Below are positions 25,435 through 34,502 of a stretch of DNA of 64,000 nt, piece after piece. Within the stretch, counting starts at the first letter, position 1. Each line of letters starts with the position of its first letter. Made by a program: the position numbers and the translations under genes. Source of the DNA: Petrimonas mucosa (lineage in GTDB: Bacteria > Bacteroidota > Bacteroidia > Bacteroidales > Dysgonomonadaceae); the NCBI RefSeq assembly GCF_900095795.1, contig NZ_LT608328.1:1667001-1731000 (forward strand), given 5' to 3'. The notes below the pieces were generated by a model. It was not told the DNA's origin, ran no database searches, and worked only from the letters and a program-made list of their open reading frames with translations.

Positions 25435-25717
25435 ATGGAAAAGAGGAAGAATTTTTACATCGAAAATCAAGGCTGAAATAGTTTTATCCTTGTTGCGTGG
25501 AGAAGATCCTGAGTTGCTTAGCCGTGAATACGGAGTTACTCTGGCTGATATCAACCTTTGGCGGGATCAATTTATCGAGAGTGGTACCGACGGGTTCAAG
25601 CGTAACCCCGACGATTCGAAGCTGAGTGCAGCCGAGCGTAAGATCGGGCAACTGCAGATGGAGCTTGAACTCACAAAAAAAAAGAACGAATTGGCAGCAA
25701 AACTAAGAAGGAAATAA
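25435..25717 (+). pseudogene. IS3-family OrfA (helix-turn-helix), frameshifted near its start
   Basis: From ATG 25435 the frame is MEKRKNFYIENQG then stop. Removing one T from the five-T run at 25452-25456 restores MEKRKNFTSKIKAEIVLSLL joined to RGEDPELLSREYGVTLADIN, a normal IS3 OrfA (HTH of the HTH_Tnp_1 type). As it stands only a TTG (25490) could open the frame, losing part of the first helix. A run of nine A followed by G at 25675-25684 lies near the 3' end and can shift ribosomes by -1 into orfB. Confidence 0.75.
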
Positions 25718-25722
25718 TCTCC

Positions 25723-26772
25723 ATGCTGATAGAGGAGCATTATCCATTAACCGGGAAGCCATACCCGAAGCGTTTGATATTCAAGGTTGTTGGCTACAGC
25801 AGCAGCACCTGGTATGAAAACCCTACCCCCAAAACAGGGAAACGGGGCAGAAAACCCAAGCATAGCGATGAAGAAGTTTTACAAGAGATTAAAACTGAAA
25901 TTATGAAAAGTACATTCAACGCTGAAGGTTATCTGAAAGTGAAGAAGCGCATGGGTAAAAGGAAGATAAACGCTCTGGTAGCCGGCAAGGCATGTGTGAA
26001 CCGCATCATGCGGGAACACAACCTGCTGAGCCCCTACAGAAGGCCAGGGAAGAGGAATAAGCGCGAACATGATGGCACTATAATCACGGATGCACCCAAT
26101 GTAATGTGGGCCACTGACGGGAAGAAGTTCTGGATTGAAGGGTCAGGCTGGCATTGGTTCTTTGGTGTGATCGATCACTTTAACGATGAGATTATATCGT
26201 GGCATATTGCAAAGAAAGGCAACCGTTTTGCTGCCATTAAGCCTGTTAGGGCCGCTGTACGAAAGACTTTCGGTTCGGTAGGTAAGGATGTATGTAAAGG
26301 AATGAAGTTGCAATTAAGAAGCGACCATGGCTCGCAGTATGACTCTGCTGATTTTATGAATGAAATGAAATTCCTGGGATTGGAGATGTCCAAAGCGTTT
26401 GTACGGTCACCAGAGTGCAACGGGATAATAGAGCGGTTTCACCGCACCCTGGAAGAACAGGTGCTGCAAACAGAAACATTTTCTTCCTTTGAGGAAGCTT
26501 ATAACAGTATTGATCAATTTATTAATGACTACAACACGGATTGGATACTTCATAGACTGGAATACTGTTCACCTGTAGAATACAGGGAAAAGTACGCTGA
26601 AAGCCAGCGAAAAGTAAAAGATGATATACCATCGGGCAATAAGGATCCTGAGGTTCAGCTTGTCCTCATTTCAAGTGGCTCAATGCCACGAAGAAATGAA
26701 ATAGCTCTTCAGGCAATGGTAAAAGGGGCAATTACTTACAGTAACACCCCTTCTATAAATCCTTCGGTATAA
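25723..26772 (+). CDS. IS3-family OrfB transposase (rve integrase core)
   Basis: 349 residues from ATG 25723. An HTH_21-like region (about 45-105; EEVLQEIKTEIMKSTFNAEG) precedes the integrase core with the catalytic triad in MWATDGKKFW (first Asp), LRSDHGSQYDS (second Asp) and CNGIIERFHRTLEEQ (Glu). All three acidic residues are present. The -1 frame after the A9G run at 25675-25684 is open without stops into this gene (ERIGSKTKKEIIS then MLIEEH), so an OrfAB fusion is the probable active transposase if OrfA is translated. It is flanked by the element's inverted repeats and appears intact. Confidence 0.88.
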   Translation: MLIEEHYPLTGKPYPKRLIFKVVGYSSSTWYENPTPKTGKRGRKPKHSDEEVLQEIKTEIMKSTFNAEGYLKVKKRMGKRKINALVAGKACVNRIMREHNLLSPYRRPGKRNKREHDGTIITDAPNVMWATDGKKFWIEGSGWHWFFGVIDHFNDEIISWHIAKKGNRFAAIKPVRAAVRKTFGSVGKDVCKGMKLQLRSDHGSQYDSADFMNEMKFLGLEMSKAFVRSPECNGIIERFHRTLEEQVLQTETFSSFEEAYNSIDQFINDYNTDWILHRLEYCSPVEYREKYAESQRKVKDDIPSGNKDPEVQLVLISSGSMPRRNEIALQAMVKGAITYSNTPSINPSV

Positions 26773-26861
26773 TATATCACCATCGGATCAGCTTGTCCGA
26801 TACAAAAGTAATAAAAAAGATTAAATACAATTAATGTGCTCGGTTATTACGGGCTAATACA

Positions 26862-26877
26862 TTTGCCTTTATTGTTA
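26862..26877 (+). repeat. Right copy of 16-bp direct repeat flanking the IS3-type element
   Basis: Same TTTGCCTTTATTGTTA as at 25363-25378. It begins directly outside the right terminal repeat. Confidence 0.8.
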
Positions 26878-26909
26878 ATTTGTCCGATCATTAAATCCTT
26901 AAATGGAAT

Positions 26910-27464
26910 ATGCCTGCAATCAAGTTTTCAGATATTGCATCTACATACAACGAGTACTTGGACACTCTCTACGCATACGCTCTTCACCTGGGTTTTGACG
27001 ATCACACCGCGATGGATGCCATTCATGATCTATTCTACAAGTTGTGTACGCAGCACTCTTCCCTGAAAGAGATAGATAACCTTAAGTTTTACCTGTTCAG
27101 ATCGCTGAGAAACAGGTTGGTAGACCTTCACCGAACGAAACGTGAATGTTTGTCCCTTCACCTTATGGGAGAACATGAGGGTGTTGACCTGCCCTTTCAA
27201 TTGAATGTCACCGTCGAGGATGAGTTGATCGATAAGGAGGAGGCAGAGAAGATTCGGGAAAAGGTGGAAAATGTGCTGAGCCGGCTTACCCCTCGTCAGC
27301 GTGAAGTGATCTACCTGCGTTATCTTCAGGGGTGCAGTTATGAGGAGATCTCGGAGATCATGTGCATGTCGGTTGCAGGATCACGCAATCTCGTGAGCAG
27401 ATCGATCGCCAAACTTCGTGTAGCCTCTTTGGCCACTTTTACCATCTTTTTGATGGTTCACTAA
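26910..27464 (+). CDS. ECF sigma-70 factor controlling the SusC/SusD locus
   Basis: 184 residues. Region 2 (about 15-80) includes YALHLGFDDHTAMDAIHDLF and FYLFRSLRNRLVDLHR. Region 4 (about 115-175) has the helix-turn-helix LTPRQREVIYLRYLQGCSYE and EISEIMCMSVAGSRNLVSRS. Such factors, paired with a FecR-like anti-sigma protein and a receptor with an STN domain, switch on their own SusC/SusD locus when the receptor is loaded. The FecR gene follows 177 nt downstream. The IS3-type element ends 48 bp upstream, leaving little room for a native promoter. Confidence 0.92.
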   Translation: MPAIKFSDIASTYNEYLDTLYAYALHLGFDDHTAMDAIHDLFYKLCTQHSSLKEIDNLKFYLFRSLRNRLVDLHRTKRECLSLHLMGEHEGVDLPFQLNVTVEDELIDKEEAEKIREKVENVLSRLTPRQREVIYLRYLQGCSYEEISEIMCMSVAGSRNLVSRSIAKLRVASLATFTIFLMVH

Positions 27465-27641
27465 CCCTTTTCTCTTTTTTGCCCCTGCTCTCTCTTGACA
27501 AGAAGAGCGCCTTGGAAGTTGCATCAGTCAGGTTGATGCATATGTTAACATATATATTTTTTTAAATATATGGTGATGATTTAACTCATCTTTCGTCTCT
27601 ATTATATAGAGGAGGGTGAAAAAGTCACCTTTCCGACCATC

Positions 27642-28832
27642 ATGAAACAGAATCATTTCAAACAAGCCGGTTTTACAAAATTTCTCCAGGACGAAGCTTT
27701 TATTGAATGGAAGTTATTTCCATCAGAAGAGTTGGATACCTATTGGAGTAACTTTTTGGATCGATATCCTGAAGAGCGGGAAAATTTTCAAATGGCTGAA
27801 AAAAAATTCAGCAGCATCCGGATATCCTCACATAGAGTGTTACCAGAAAAGAGAAGTGAACCCATCAAACAGCTGGAGCAGTCTCTCAGCGCTTATGGTC
27901 GCAAGCGGAGACTTCGGCATTACTCCTATGCTGCTGCGATATCTGTTGCACTTTTGATCCTTTCCCTCTTTTATTATAATCGGGTTTCCGGAGAGATGTT
28001 GTCGGAGAGCGGCAACTACATTGTGGGGAATAAGCTGGAATCGGAAGATATTCTTTTTGTTGCAGGCAATCAGACCTCCTCGTTCCAGGGGAATGTTGAC
28101 CTCACGATTGAAAATGAGAAGACGGTACGGGTCAGGGGCGAAAACAACCAGGATGCCGAAATCAGCATTGAACAGGATGTGGTGAATAAACTGATTGTGC
28201 CATACGGTAAACGGTCCAAAATCATCCTTTCCGATGGATCCCGCGTCTGGTTGAATTCAGGTTCTGTTCTTGAATTTCCATGTACCTTCTCCGGTGAAAA
28301 AAGGGAAGTGATCCTCCATGGAGAGATGTATATTGAAGTGGAGCCCGACCCCGATAGATCTTTTGTTGTTCACACGGCCGATTTTGATGTGAAGGTCCAT
28401 GGGACGAGGTTTAACGTGACCGCATACAGGGAGACCTCCGCTTCGGTGGTTTTGGTAGAAGGGAAAGTTGGCCTGAATCTGAAGGACGGTGAGGAGTTGC
28501 TCCTGTCGCCCAGGGAACAGGGTCTCTACTCCGGATCAACTGGCACATTTACTACACGTGTGGTTGATGTTGATGCATACATCAGCTGGAAAGAGGGCTA
28601 CCTGATGTTTGAGGATACCCCTGTTACCGAGGCTCTAAGGAAAATTGAACGGTACTATAACCTCTCTTTCAATCTGGATGAAAATGTTTCGTTCTGTGGA
28701 CTGACCTGTACCGGCAAGATCATACTCTCTGCCAATCTCGATAACGTGATGACCGCTCTTTCAGTCATCTCAAACACCGAATACAAAAGAGACGACAACA
28801 TGATTTACATATTTAAAAAGTCAAACAATTAA
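27642..28832 (+). CDS. FecR-family anti-sigma factor
   Basis: 396 residues. A cytoplasmic N-terminal region (1-85) with WSNFLDRYPEERENFQMAEK should bind the ECF sigma factor. One membrane segment (about 92-110, YAAAISVALLILSLFYY) leads to the periplasmic FecR domain (about 180-280; VPYGKRSKIILSDGSRVWLN and SGSVLEFPCTFSGEKREVIL) and a C-terminal DUF4974-type domain (EGYLMFEDTPVTEALRKIER). It receives the signal from the STN domain of the SusC-like receptor encoded next. Spacing to the receptor gene is 145 nt. Confidence 0.92.
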   Translation: MKQNHFKQAGFTKFLQDEAFIEWKLFPSEELDTYWSNFLDRYPEERENFQMAEKKFSSIRISSHRVLPEKRSEPIKQLEQSLSAYGRKRRLRHYSYAAAISVALLILSLFYYNRVSGEMLSESGNYIVGNKLESEDILFVAGNQTSSFQGNVDLTIENEKTVRVRGENNQDAEISIEQDVVNKLIVPYGKRSKIILSDGSRVWLNSGSVLEFPCTFSGEKREVILHGEMYIEVEPDPDRSFVVHTADFDVKVHGTRFNVTAYRETSASVVLVEGKVGLNLKDGEELLLSPREQGLYSGSTGTFTTRVVDVDAYISWKEGYLMFEDTPVTEALRKIERYYNLSFNLDENVSFCGLTCTGKIILSANLDNVMTALSVISNTEYKRDDNMIYIFKKSNN

Positions 28833-28977
28833 ATCTTTATGCGTATGAAAAGATAGATCAAATCAGGTTACATATTACAAGTCGAGAAAAATGCCAGGCG
28901 ATGGTGCGAATGTCGTCCGGTTTCAATAACTCTAATCTAATTGACTAGTTTATTAATCATTAAATCATTACAAAGGT

Positions 28978-31900
28978 ATGGACAGATTTCCTATTGAAGG
29001 GAGAGAACCCCTCAATAATTTGAAGCAGACCCTAAAGATCATGCGAATAACCTTGTTATTACTGTTTTTCTGCGTGCTCTTCTCTTATGCTGATGGTAGC
29101 TATTCCCAGGAAAAAAAGTTTACAATCAGTGTCAAGTCCACCTCGATCAAAGAAATTTGTGAAGAGCTGGAGAACAACAGCAACTACCGTTTTCTTTTCG
29201 CAGGAAATGCGAAAAAGATCATCAAAAAGCGGGTCAATCTCACCGCCGATTCTGAAAATATAGAGGAGATTCTCAAAAGTATCTTGTCAGACACTGGACT
29301 CTCATACAGGATTCTGGAAGATCAAGTGGTTATTTACCAGGATGAGCTGGAAAACTCGTCGAAGGAGACCGGAAAGAGAATCCCTGATTTTGCCGTACAA
29401 CAACAAGGTACGGTGAGAGGAAAGGTTGTAGACCAAAAAGGAGAACCTCTCCCCGGTGTAACCATCACCATTGAGGGAACAACGAGAGGTGTAATCACGG
29501 ATATAGATGGAACATATTCAATTGCCGCGGGTTCATCAGATAAGCTCGTTTTTTCATTCGTGGGAATGGAGAGCCAGACGATCCAGGTGGGCAACCAGAC
29601 TACGATAAATGTCACCTTGACCGAGAAAGTGGACGAGCTGGAGGAGGTGACCATCGTTGCTTTTGGCCGGCAAAAAAAAGAGAGTGTGATCTCGTCCATC
29701 ACAACGGTGAATGCGAAGGAGCTGAAAGTGCCAAGCAGCAACCTTACTACCGCTTTTGCCGGACGCGTTGCCGGGCTCATTTCATATCAGACCAGTGGTG
29801 AACCGGGAAGTGATAACGCACAGTTTTTTATCCGCGGTATCACCACCTTTGGAGCTGATGCCAAAAAAGATCCCCTGATCCTGATTGATGGCGTGGAGCT
29901 GACATCCGAAGACCTGGCCAGGCTAAACACAGACGATATCGCCAGCTTCTCCATCATGAAAGATGCCACTGCTACCGCTCTCTACGGTGCACGGGGTGCT
30001 AACGGGGTGATCCTTGTAACCACGAAGGAGGGACGGGAAGGAAAAGTTCAGGTAAATGCCAGGATCGAGAACTCAATCTCTTCCCCAACACAGATGGTTA
30101 AGCTGGCCGATCCTATTACCTACATGAAAATGCACAACGAAGCGGTTCTGACACGCAACCCAAACGGTGTCAGGGAATATTCCGCCGAGAAAATTGAAAT
30201 GACTGAACGGGGTCTCTATCCCGATATTTTCCCGGCCACTGACTGGTACAAGGCGATGTTCAACGACCACACCATCAACCAGCGGGCCAATATCAGCGTA
30301 AGTGGTGGTGGAGCAATTGCACGTTACTATGTAGCCGCTAGCATTGCAAAAGATAATGGAAACTTAAAGGTGGATAGGAGGAGCAATTTCAACTCCAACA
30401 TTGACCTGACCAAATATACGGTACGCTCCAATGTGAACGTGAATCTTACCAAAACCACAGAGCTGATCATGCGCCTGAGCTCCACATTTGACGATTACAG
30501 GGGACCCATTGACGGGGGATCAGCCATGTATCGCAAGGTGATGCAGGCCAACCCGGTCTACTTCAAACCCTTCTACGAGCCGGACGAACAGTTCGAATAT
30601 GTTGATCATATCCTTTTTGGCAACTATGCAACAGCCGACTATATCAACCCGTACGCCCAAGCTTTGAGAGGTTATCGGGACTATAGCAAAAACATGACGA
30701 TGACACAGTTCGAACTGAAGCAGAATCTGGGAATGTTGACAGAGGGGCTGACTTTCCGCACCATGGTAAACATGAACCGTTTTTCGGAGTTTACGGTGAA
30801 CAGGGAGTATACACCATTCTATTATAGCATCGACATGTACGACCTGGCCAGCAACTCCTATACGCTCAAGAATCTGAATCCAGAGTCTGGAGATCCGTTC
30901 CTCCGTTACAACCCGGGAACCAGGAATATCAACACTGTATTCTATCTGGAATCGGCCTTGGAGTATAATAAGACGATTGCTGAAAAACATTCGATCAACA
31001 GCTTGCTGGTCTACATCATGAGGCAGGAGAAAAACGGTATAGCCGACAATCTGCTGCTCTCATTGCCGAACCGAAATCTCGGGCTGTCTGGCCGTCTGGC
31101 ATATAACTATGATAGCCGCTATTTCGGTGAGTTCAATTTTGGGTATAACGGGTCGGAACGTTTTTCCAAGGAGAACAGGTGGGGTTTCTTCCCGTCGGTG
31201 GGGCTAGCATGGATGGTCTCCAACGAACCGTTCTTCGATGGGTTGAGCAGTATCTTCCCGCAATTCAAACTGAAAGGGACCTACGGACTTGTGGGTAATG
31301 ACGCCATCGGGAGCAACAACGACCGTTTCTATTATCTGTCGCAAGTGGACATGAATGCGTCGAGAAACGTCAACTGGGGGGCAATGATGAACTACAATCC
31401 GCCCGGAATCAGCGTCTCCCGTTATGCAAACGACATGATAGGATGGGAAACTGCCTACAAGACCAATGTGGGTGCGGAACTTTCAGTCAAGGGAGGGCTA
31501 TCGGCCAATATCGATCTTTTTCATGAAAGACGCGAAAACATTCTGCTGACCCGTGTCATCCCGCAAACGATGGGTATCATACCCGCCATCAAGGCCAACC
31601 TGGGTGTCGCCAGTGGCCAGGGTGTGGATATGGAGTTGAATTACGAGAAGTTCATTACAAACGACTTCTATATAACAGGGCGGGGCACATTCACCTATGC
31701 CACCAGCAAAGTGATGGAGTGGGAAGAGCCCGACTATGCCAGCACGCCCTGGAGATCAAGAGTGGGGTATAGTATCAACCAGAACTGGGGCTATATTGCA
31801 GAACGCCTATTTGTGGATGAACGGGAGGTAGCCAACTCGCCAACCCAGTTTGGAAACGTGATGGGAGGCGATATCAAGTATCGCGACGTGAATGAGGATG

Positions 31901-32451
31901 GGGTGATCTCCGCATTGGACCAGGTTCCCATTGGCTATCCTACGGTTCCGGAGATCAACTACGGCTTTGGAACTACAATTGGCTACAAGGGATTTGATTT
32001 TTCATTCTTCTTCCAGGGATCTGGCCGTCAATCGTTCTGGCTGAACATCGGAAATATCCAGCCGTTTGTGGATGGCGATGCAAATGATGGACTGATTGGT
32101 CAGAATGCCGTGCTTCAGGCCATAGCCGACAATTACTGGTCTGAAAGTAATCGGAACCCCTATGCCTTCTGGCCGCGACTCTCCACTTACTCCATCACCA
32201 ACAACAACCAGACAAGCACCTGGTGGATGCAAGACGCCACTTTCATCCGTCTTAAATCGGCTGAATTTGGTTACTCCCTGCCCAAACGTTTCACTCAGAA
32301 AATATATATGACCAACTGCAGGTTTTATCTGAGTGGAACCAATCTTCTGACATGGAGCCGTTTCAAATTGTGGGATCCGGAAATGGCCGGAAATGGATTG
32401 GGATACCCGTTACAGAGGGTTATCAACGTAGGTTTGAACCTGAATTTTTAA
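28978..32451 (+). CDS. SusC/RagA-family TonB-linked outer-membrane protein with STN signalling domain
   Basis: 1157 residues. A leader with hydrophobic core (MRITLLLLFFCVLFSYADG) lies behind a 21-residue extension, common in SusC proteins; ATG 29041 is the alternative start. Domains: STN (about 50-125; FTISVKSTSIKEICEELENN), carboxypeptidase-D-like regulatory domain (about 145-230; VRGKVVDQKGEPLPGVTITI), plug (about 235-360; VAGLISYQTSGEPGSDNAQF, FIRGITTF, LILIDGVEL, YGARGANGVILVTTKEG) and a barrel ending VINVGLNLNF. It forms the outer-membrane import channel capped by the SusD lipoprotein, and its STN domain signals to FecR. The stop overlaps an in-frame ATG for the next gene. Confidence 0.95.
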   Translation: MDRFPIEGREPLNNLKQTLKIMRITLLLLFFCVLFSYADGSYSQEKKFTISVKSTSIKEICEELENNSNYRFLFAGNAKKIIKKRVNLTADSENIEEILKSILSDTGLSYRILEDQVVIYQDELENSSKETGKRIPDFAVQQQGTVRGKVVDQKGEPLPGVTITIEGTTRGVITDIDGTYSIAAGSSDKLVFSFVGMESQTIQVGNQTTINVTLTEKVDELEEVTIVAFGRQKKESVISSITTVNAKELKVPSSNLTTAFAGRVAGLISYQTSGEPGSDNAQFFIRGITTFGADAKKDPLILIDGVELTSEDLARLNTDDIASFSIMKDATATALYGARGANGVILVTTKEGREGKVQVNARIENSISSPTQMVKLADPITYMKMHNEAVLTRNPNGVREYSAEKIEMTERGLYPDIFPATDWYKAMFNDHTINQRANISVSGGGAIARYYVAASIAKDNGNLKVDRRSNFNSNIDLTKYTVRSNVNVNLTKTTELIMRLSSTFDDYRGPIDGGSAMYRKVMQANPVYFKPFYEPDEQFEYVDHILFGNYATADYINPYAQALRGYRDYSKNMTMTQFELKQNLGMLTEGLTFRTMVNMNRFSEFTVNREYTPFYYSIDMYDLASNSYTLKNLNPESGDPFLRYNPGTRNINTVFYLESALEYNKTIAEKHSINSLLVYIMRQEKNGIADNLLLSLPNRNLGLSGRLAYNYDSRYFGEFNFGYNGSERFSKENRWGFFPSVGLAWMVSNEPFFDGLSSIFPQFKLKGTYGLVGNDAIGSNNDRFYYLSQVDMNASRNVNWGAMMNYNPPGISVSRYANDMIGWETAYKTNVGAELSVKGGLSANIDLFHERRENILLTRVIPQTMGIIPAIKANLGVASGQGVDMELNYEKFITNDFYITGRGTFTYATSKVMEWEEPDYASTPWRSRVGYSINQNWGYIAERLFVDEREVANSPTQFGNVMGGDIKYRDVNEDGVISALDQVPIGYPTVPEINYGFGTTIGYKGFDFSFFFQGSGRQSFWLNIGNIQPFVDGDANDGLIGQNAVLQAIADNYWSESNRNPYAFWPRLSTYSITNNNQTSTWWMQDATFIRLKSAEFGYSLPKRFTQKIYMTNCRFYLSGTNLLTWSRFKLWDPEMAGNGLGYPLQRVINVGLNLNF

Positions 32452-32477
32452 TGAATCACCCAAATAAAATTTCGGAT

Positions 32478-34442
32478 ATGAAATCGATTATAAAATATAG
32501 TATTTGTTTAATATTTGCCTCACTGGTGATGTCCTGTAACTACCTGGACATCATTCCGGATAATATTCCTACACTGGATGATGCCTTTGCAAACAGATAT
32601 ACGGCAGAGCAGTATCTTGCCACATGTTACTGGGGGCTTCCCAAAGCTGCGGGATGGGATCAGAATCCAGCTTTTCTGGGTTCGATGGAGATCATCATGA
32701 ACCCCAATTTCCGTACCAGCGGAGGAATGAGACATGCGTTGGGAGAAGATAATCCTACATCACCTGTTATCAATTACTGGGGCAGTACAGCTACAGCCAT
32801 CCGTTCACTCTATGCAGGTATCCGTGAATGCAATACTTTCCTCGACAATATCGGGAGGGTCCAGGACCTGAAAAGTGACGAACGGGACCGGATGATAGCC
32901 GAAGTGAAAACCATCAAGGCGTGGATGCACTTTTACCTGATTACCTATTACGGCCCCATATGTCCGTTAAGGGAGAGCACACCCATCAATACCTCCACAA
33001 CAGGCATCCGGGTTTACAGGGAAAAAATCGATGACTGTTTTGCCTACGTTCTGGAGCTGCTCGAAGAGGTGATTGCATCTGACGCGTTGCCCGACCGTAT
33101 CACTAACCGGACCACCGAACTGGGCAGATTTACACAGGCGGTGCCTTATGCGCTGAAAGCAAGGGTTTTGACCTATTGGGCGAGCGACCTTTTCAATGGG
33201 AATACCGACTATAGCACCTTCAGGGACCATAAGGGCGAACCCTTTTTCAACCAGGTGAAGGATCCATCCCGATGGAGTTTGGCTGCAGAAGCCTGCAAGA
33301 AGGCCATTGAGGTATGCCTGGCCAACGATATCCGCCTCTACCAGGTGGAAGACTATATGCAGACAAAACCGATGTCTGACACCACACTGCTTATCAATAC
33401 GCTCAGAAGCGCCGTAAGTGATCAACAGAACACCAACGTGGAACTGATTTTTGGAAATACTGGATATCCCTGTGGTTCAAATGTCCAAAGGCACTGTCTG
33501 CCACGTTTTGAAGCAGGTTCGGCTGCCAATGCAACCTCCAGGCTGGCTGTGCCCCTTCATATTGTAGATCTTTTCTATTCATCCAACGGACTCCCGCTGG
33601 AGGATGACCAAGGCTGGCTGGAGAACGACAAATACAATACCCGTTTTGAAACTCTCCGTGTAGGTGACGATATGCACCGTTACGTCATTCAGCCTGGAGA
33701 GGTCACTTCCCAGGTCAACTTCGACCGTGAGTTGAGGTTTTATGCCGCACTTGGTTTCGACAGGGGCAAATGGTACGGCAACCACTACAATAATGAACCG
33801 AACAATGATGCCGAAGCCATGTTTCCGATGGCCCGCTTTTCAGAGTTCTCGAACCGGGTGGCCAATAACGAATATAACCCCACTGGATATTGGCCCAAAA
33901 AGCTGGTAAACCTGAATACCCGCTGGCGTGATGCCAATGAACTGACCTATCTGAGCTATCCCTATCCCGATATGCGTTTTGCAGATCTGTTGCTGCTGGC
34001 TGCAGAAACCATCAACGAGTCAACTCCCGGAGATGATAATGTTGCGGTCAATCCCGAGGTCTACAGTTATGTGGATATGGTCAGGGAACGTGCCGGGCTT
34101 GAAGGCATAGTGGAGACCTACCAGAAGTATGCCATTGCCGACAAGAAGAATAAACCGATGACCAAAGGCGGAATGAGGGAGATTATCCGTCGCGAGAGAA
34201 AAGTGGAGTTGTCTCTTGAGGGGCAGGACTATTGGGACCAGAAACGGTGGAAGACGGCGCATATCGAGTTGAACCGGAACATCCAGGGATGGAATGTAAC
34301 CGCGGAAGACCCAAGCCCCAGTGCCTATTATGTGCCGACAACCATTTACACGAAACGGTTTACACTGCGTGATTACTTTGCTCCGATTCCAGAGAGTGAT
34401 TTGATCAATAATCCCCAACTGGTACAAAACCCAGGCTGGTAA
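32478..34442 (+). CDS. SusD/RagB-family substrate-binding lipoprotein
   Basis: 654 residues from ATG 32478, chosen for the lipoprotein leader MKSIIKYSICLIFASLVMSC (lipobox VMSC, Cys20); ATG 32451 overlapping the SusC stop is possible. The mature protein has the SusD TPR-like helices and the C-terminal signature RRERKVELSLEGQDYWDQKR then APIPESDLINNPQLVQNPGW. It should cap the SusC barrel and bind the incoming substrate at the cell surface. At 654 residues it is larger than the classical starch protein, typical of family members for complex ligands. Confidence 0.95.
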   Translation: MKSIIKYSICLIFASLVMSCNYLDIIPDNIPTLDDAFANRYTAEQYLATCYWGLPKAAGWDQNPAFLGSMEIIMNPNFRTSGGMRHALGEDNPTSPVINYWGSTATAIRSLYAGIRECNTFLDNIGRVQDLKSDERDRMIAEVKTIKAWMHFYLITYYGPICPLRESTPINTSTTGIRVYREKIDDCFAYVLELLEEVIASDALPDRITNRTTELGRFTQAVPYALKARVLTYWASDLFNGNTDYSTFRDHKGEPFFNQVKDPSRWSLAAEACKKAIEVCLANDIRLYQVEDYMQTKPMSDTTLLINTLRSAVSDQQNTNVELIFGNTGYPCGSNVQRHCLPRFEAGSAANATSRLAVPLHIVDLFYSSNGLPLEDDQGWLENDKYNTRFETLRVGDDMHRYVIQPGEVTSQVNFDRELRFYAALGFDRGKWYGNHYNNEPNNDAEAMFPMARFSEFSNRVANNEYNPTGYWPKKLVNLNTRWRDANELTYLSYPYPDMRFADLLLLAAETINESTPGDDNVAVNPEVYSYVDMVRERAGLEGIVETYQKYAIADKKNKPMTKGGMREIIRRERKVELSLEGQDYWDQKRWKTAHIELNRNIQGWNVTAEDPSPSAYYVPTTIYTKRFTLRDYFAPIPESDLINNPQLVQNPGW

Positions 34443-34502
34443 GTTGGATTTTACTGTTTAACTATAAAGAATGAACAACATATGATTCACGATCGATTCC
34501 AT

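Larger units (their letters stand above)
25377..26861 (+). mobile_element. IS3-type insertion sequence with OrfA/OrfB
   Basis: The left end TATATTAGCCCTCAAAAAAA and the right end (reverse complement TGTATTAGCCCGTAATAACC) share TATTAGCCC and, inside, ACCGAGCA, giving imperfect inverted repeats of about 27 bp. Between them lie orfA and orfB with a frameshift signal. The right end starts with TG as usual for the family; the left has TA. The element sits between the IS30 remnant and the ECF sigma gene, 48 bp from the latter's start, so it may have replaced or altered that gene's promoter. Confidence 0.8.
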
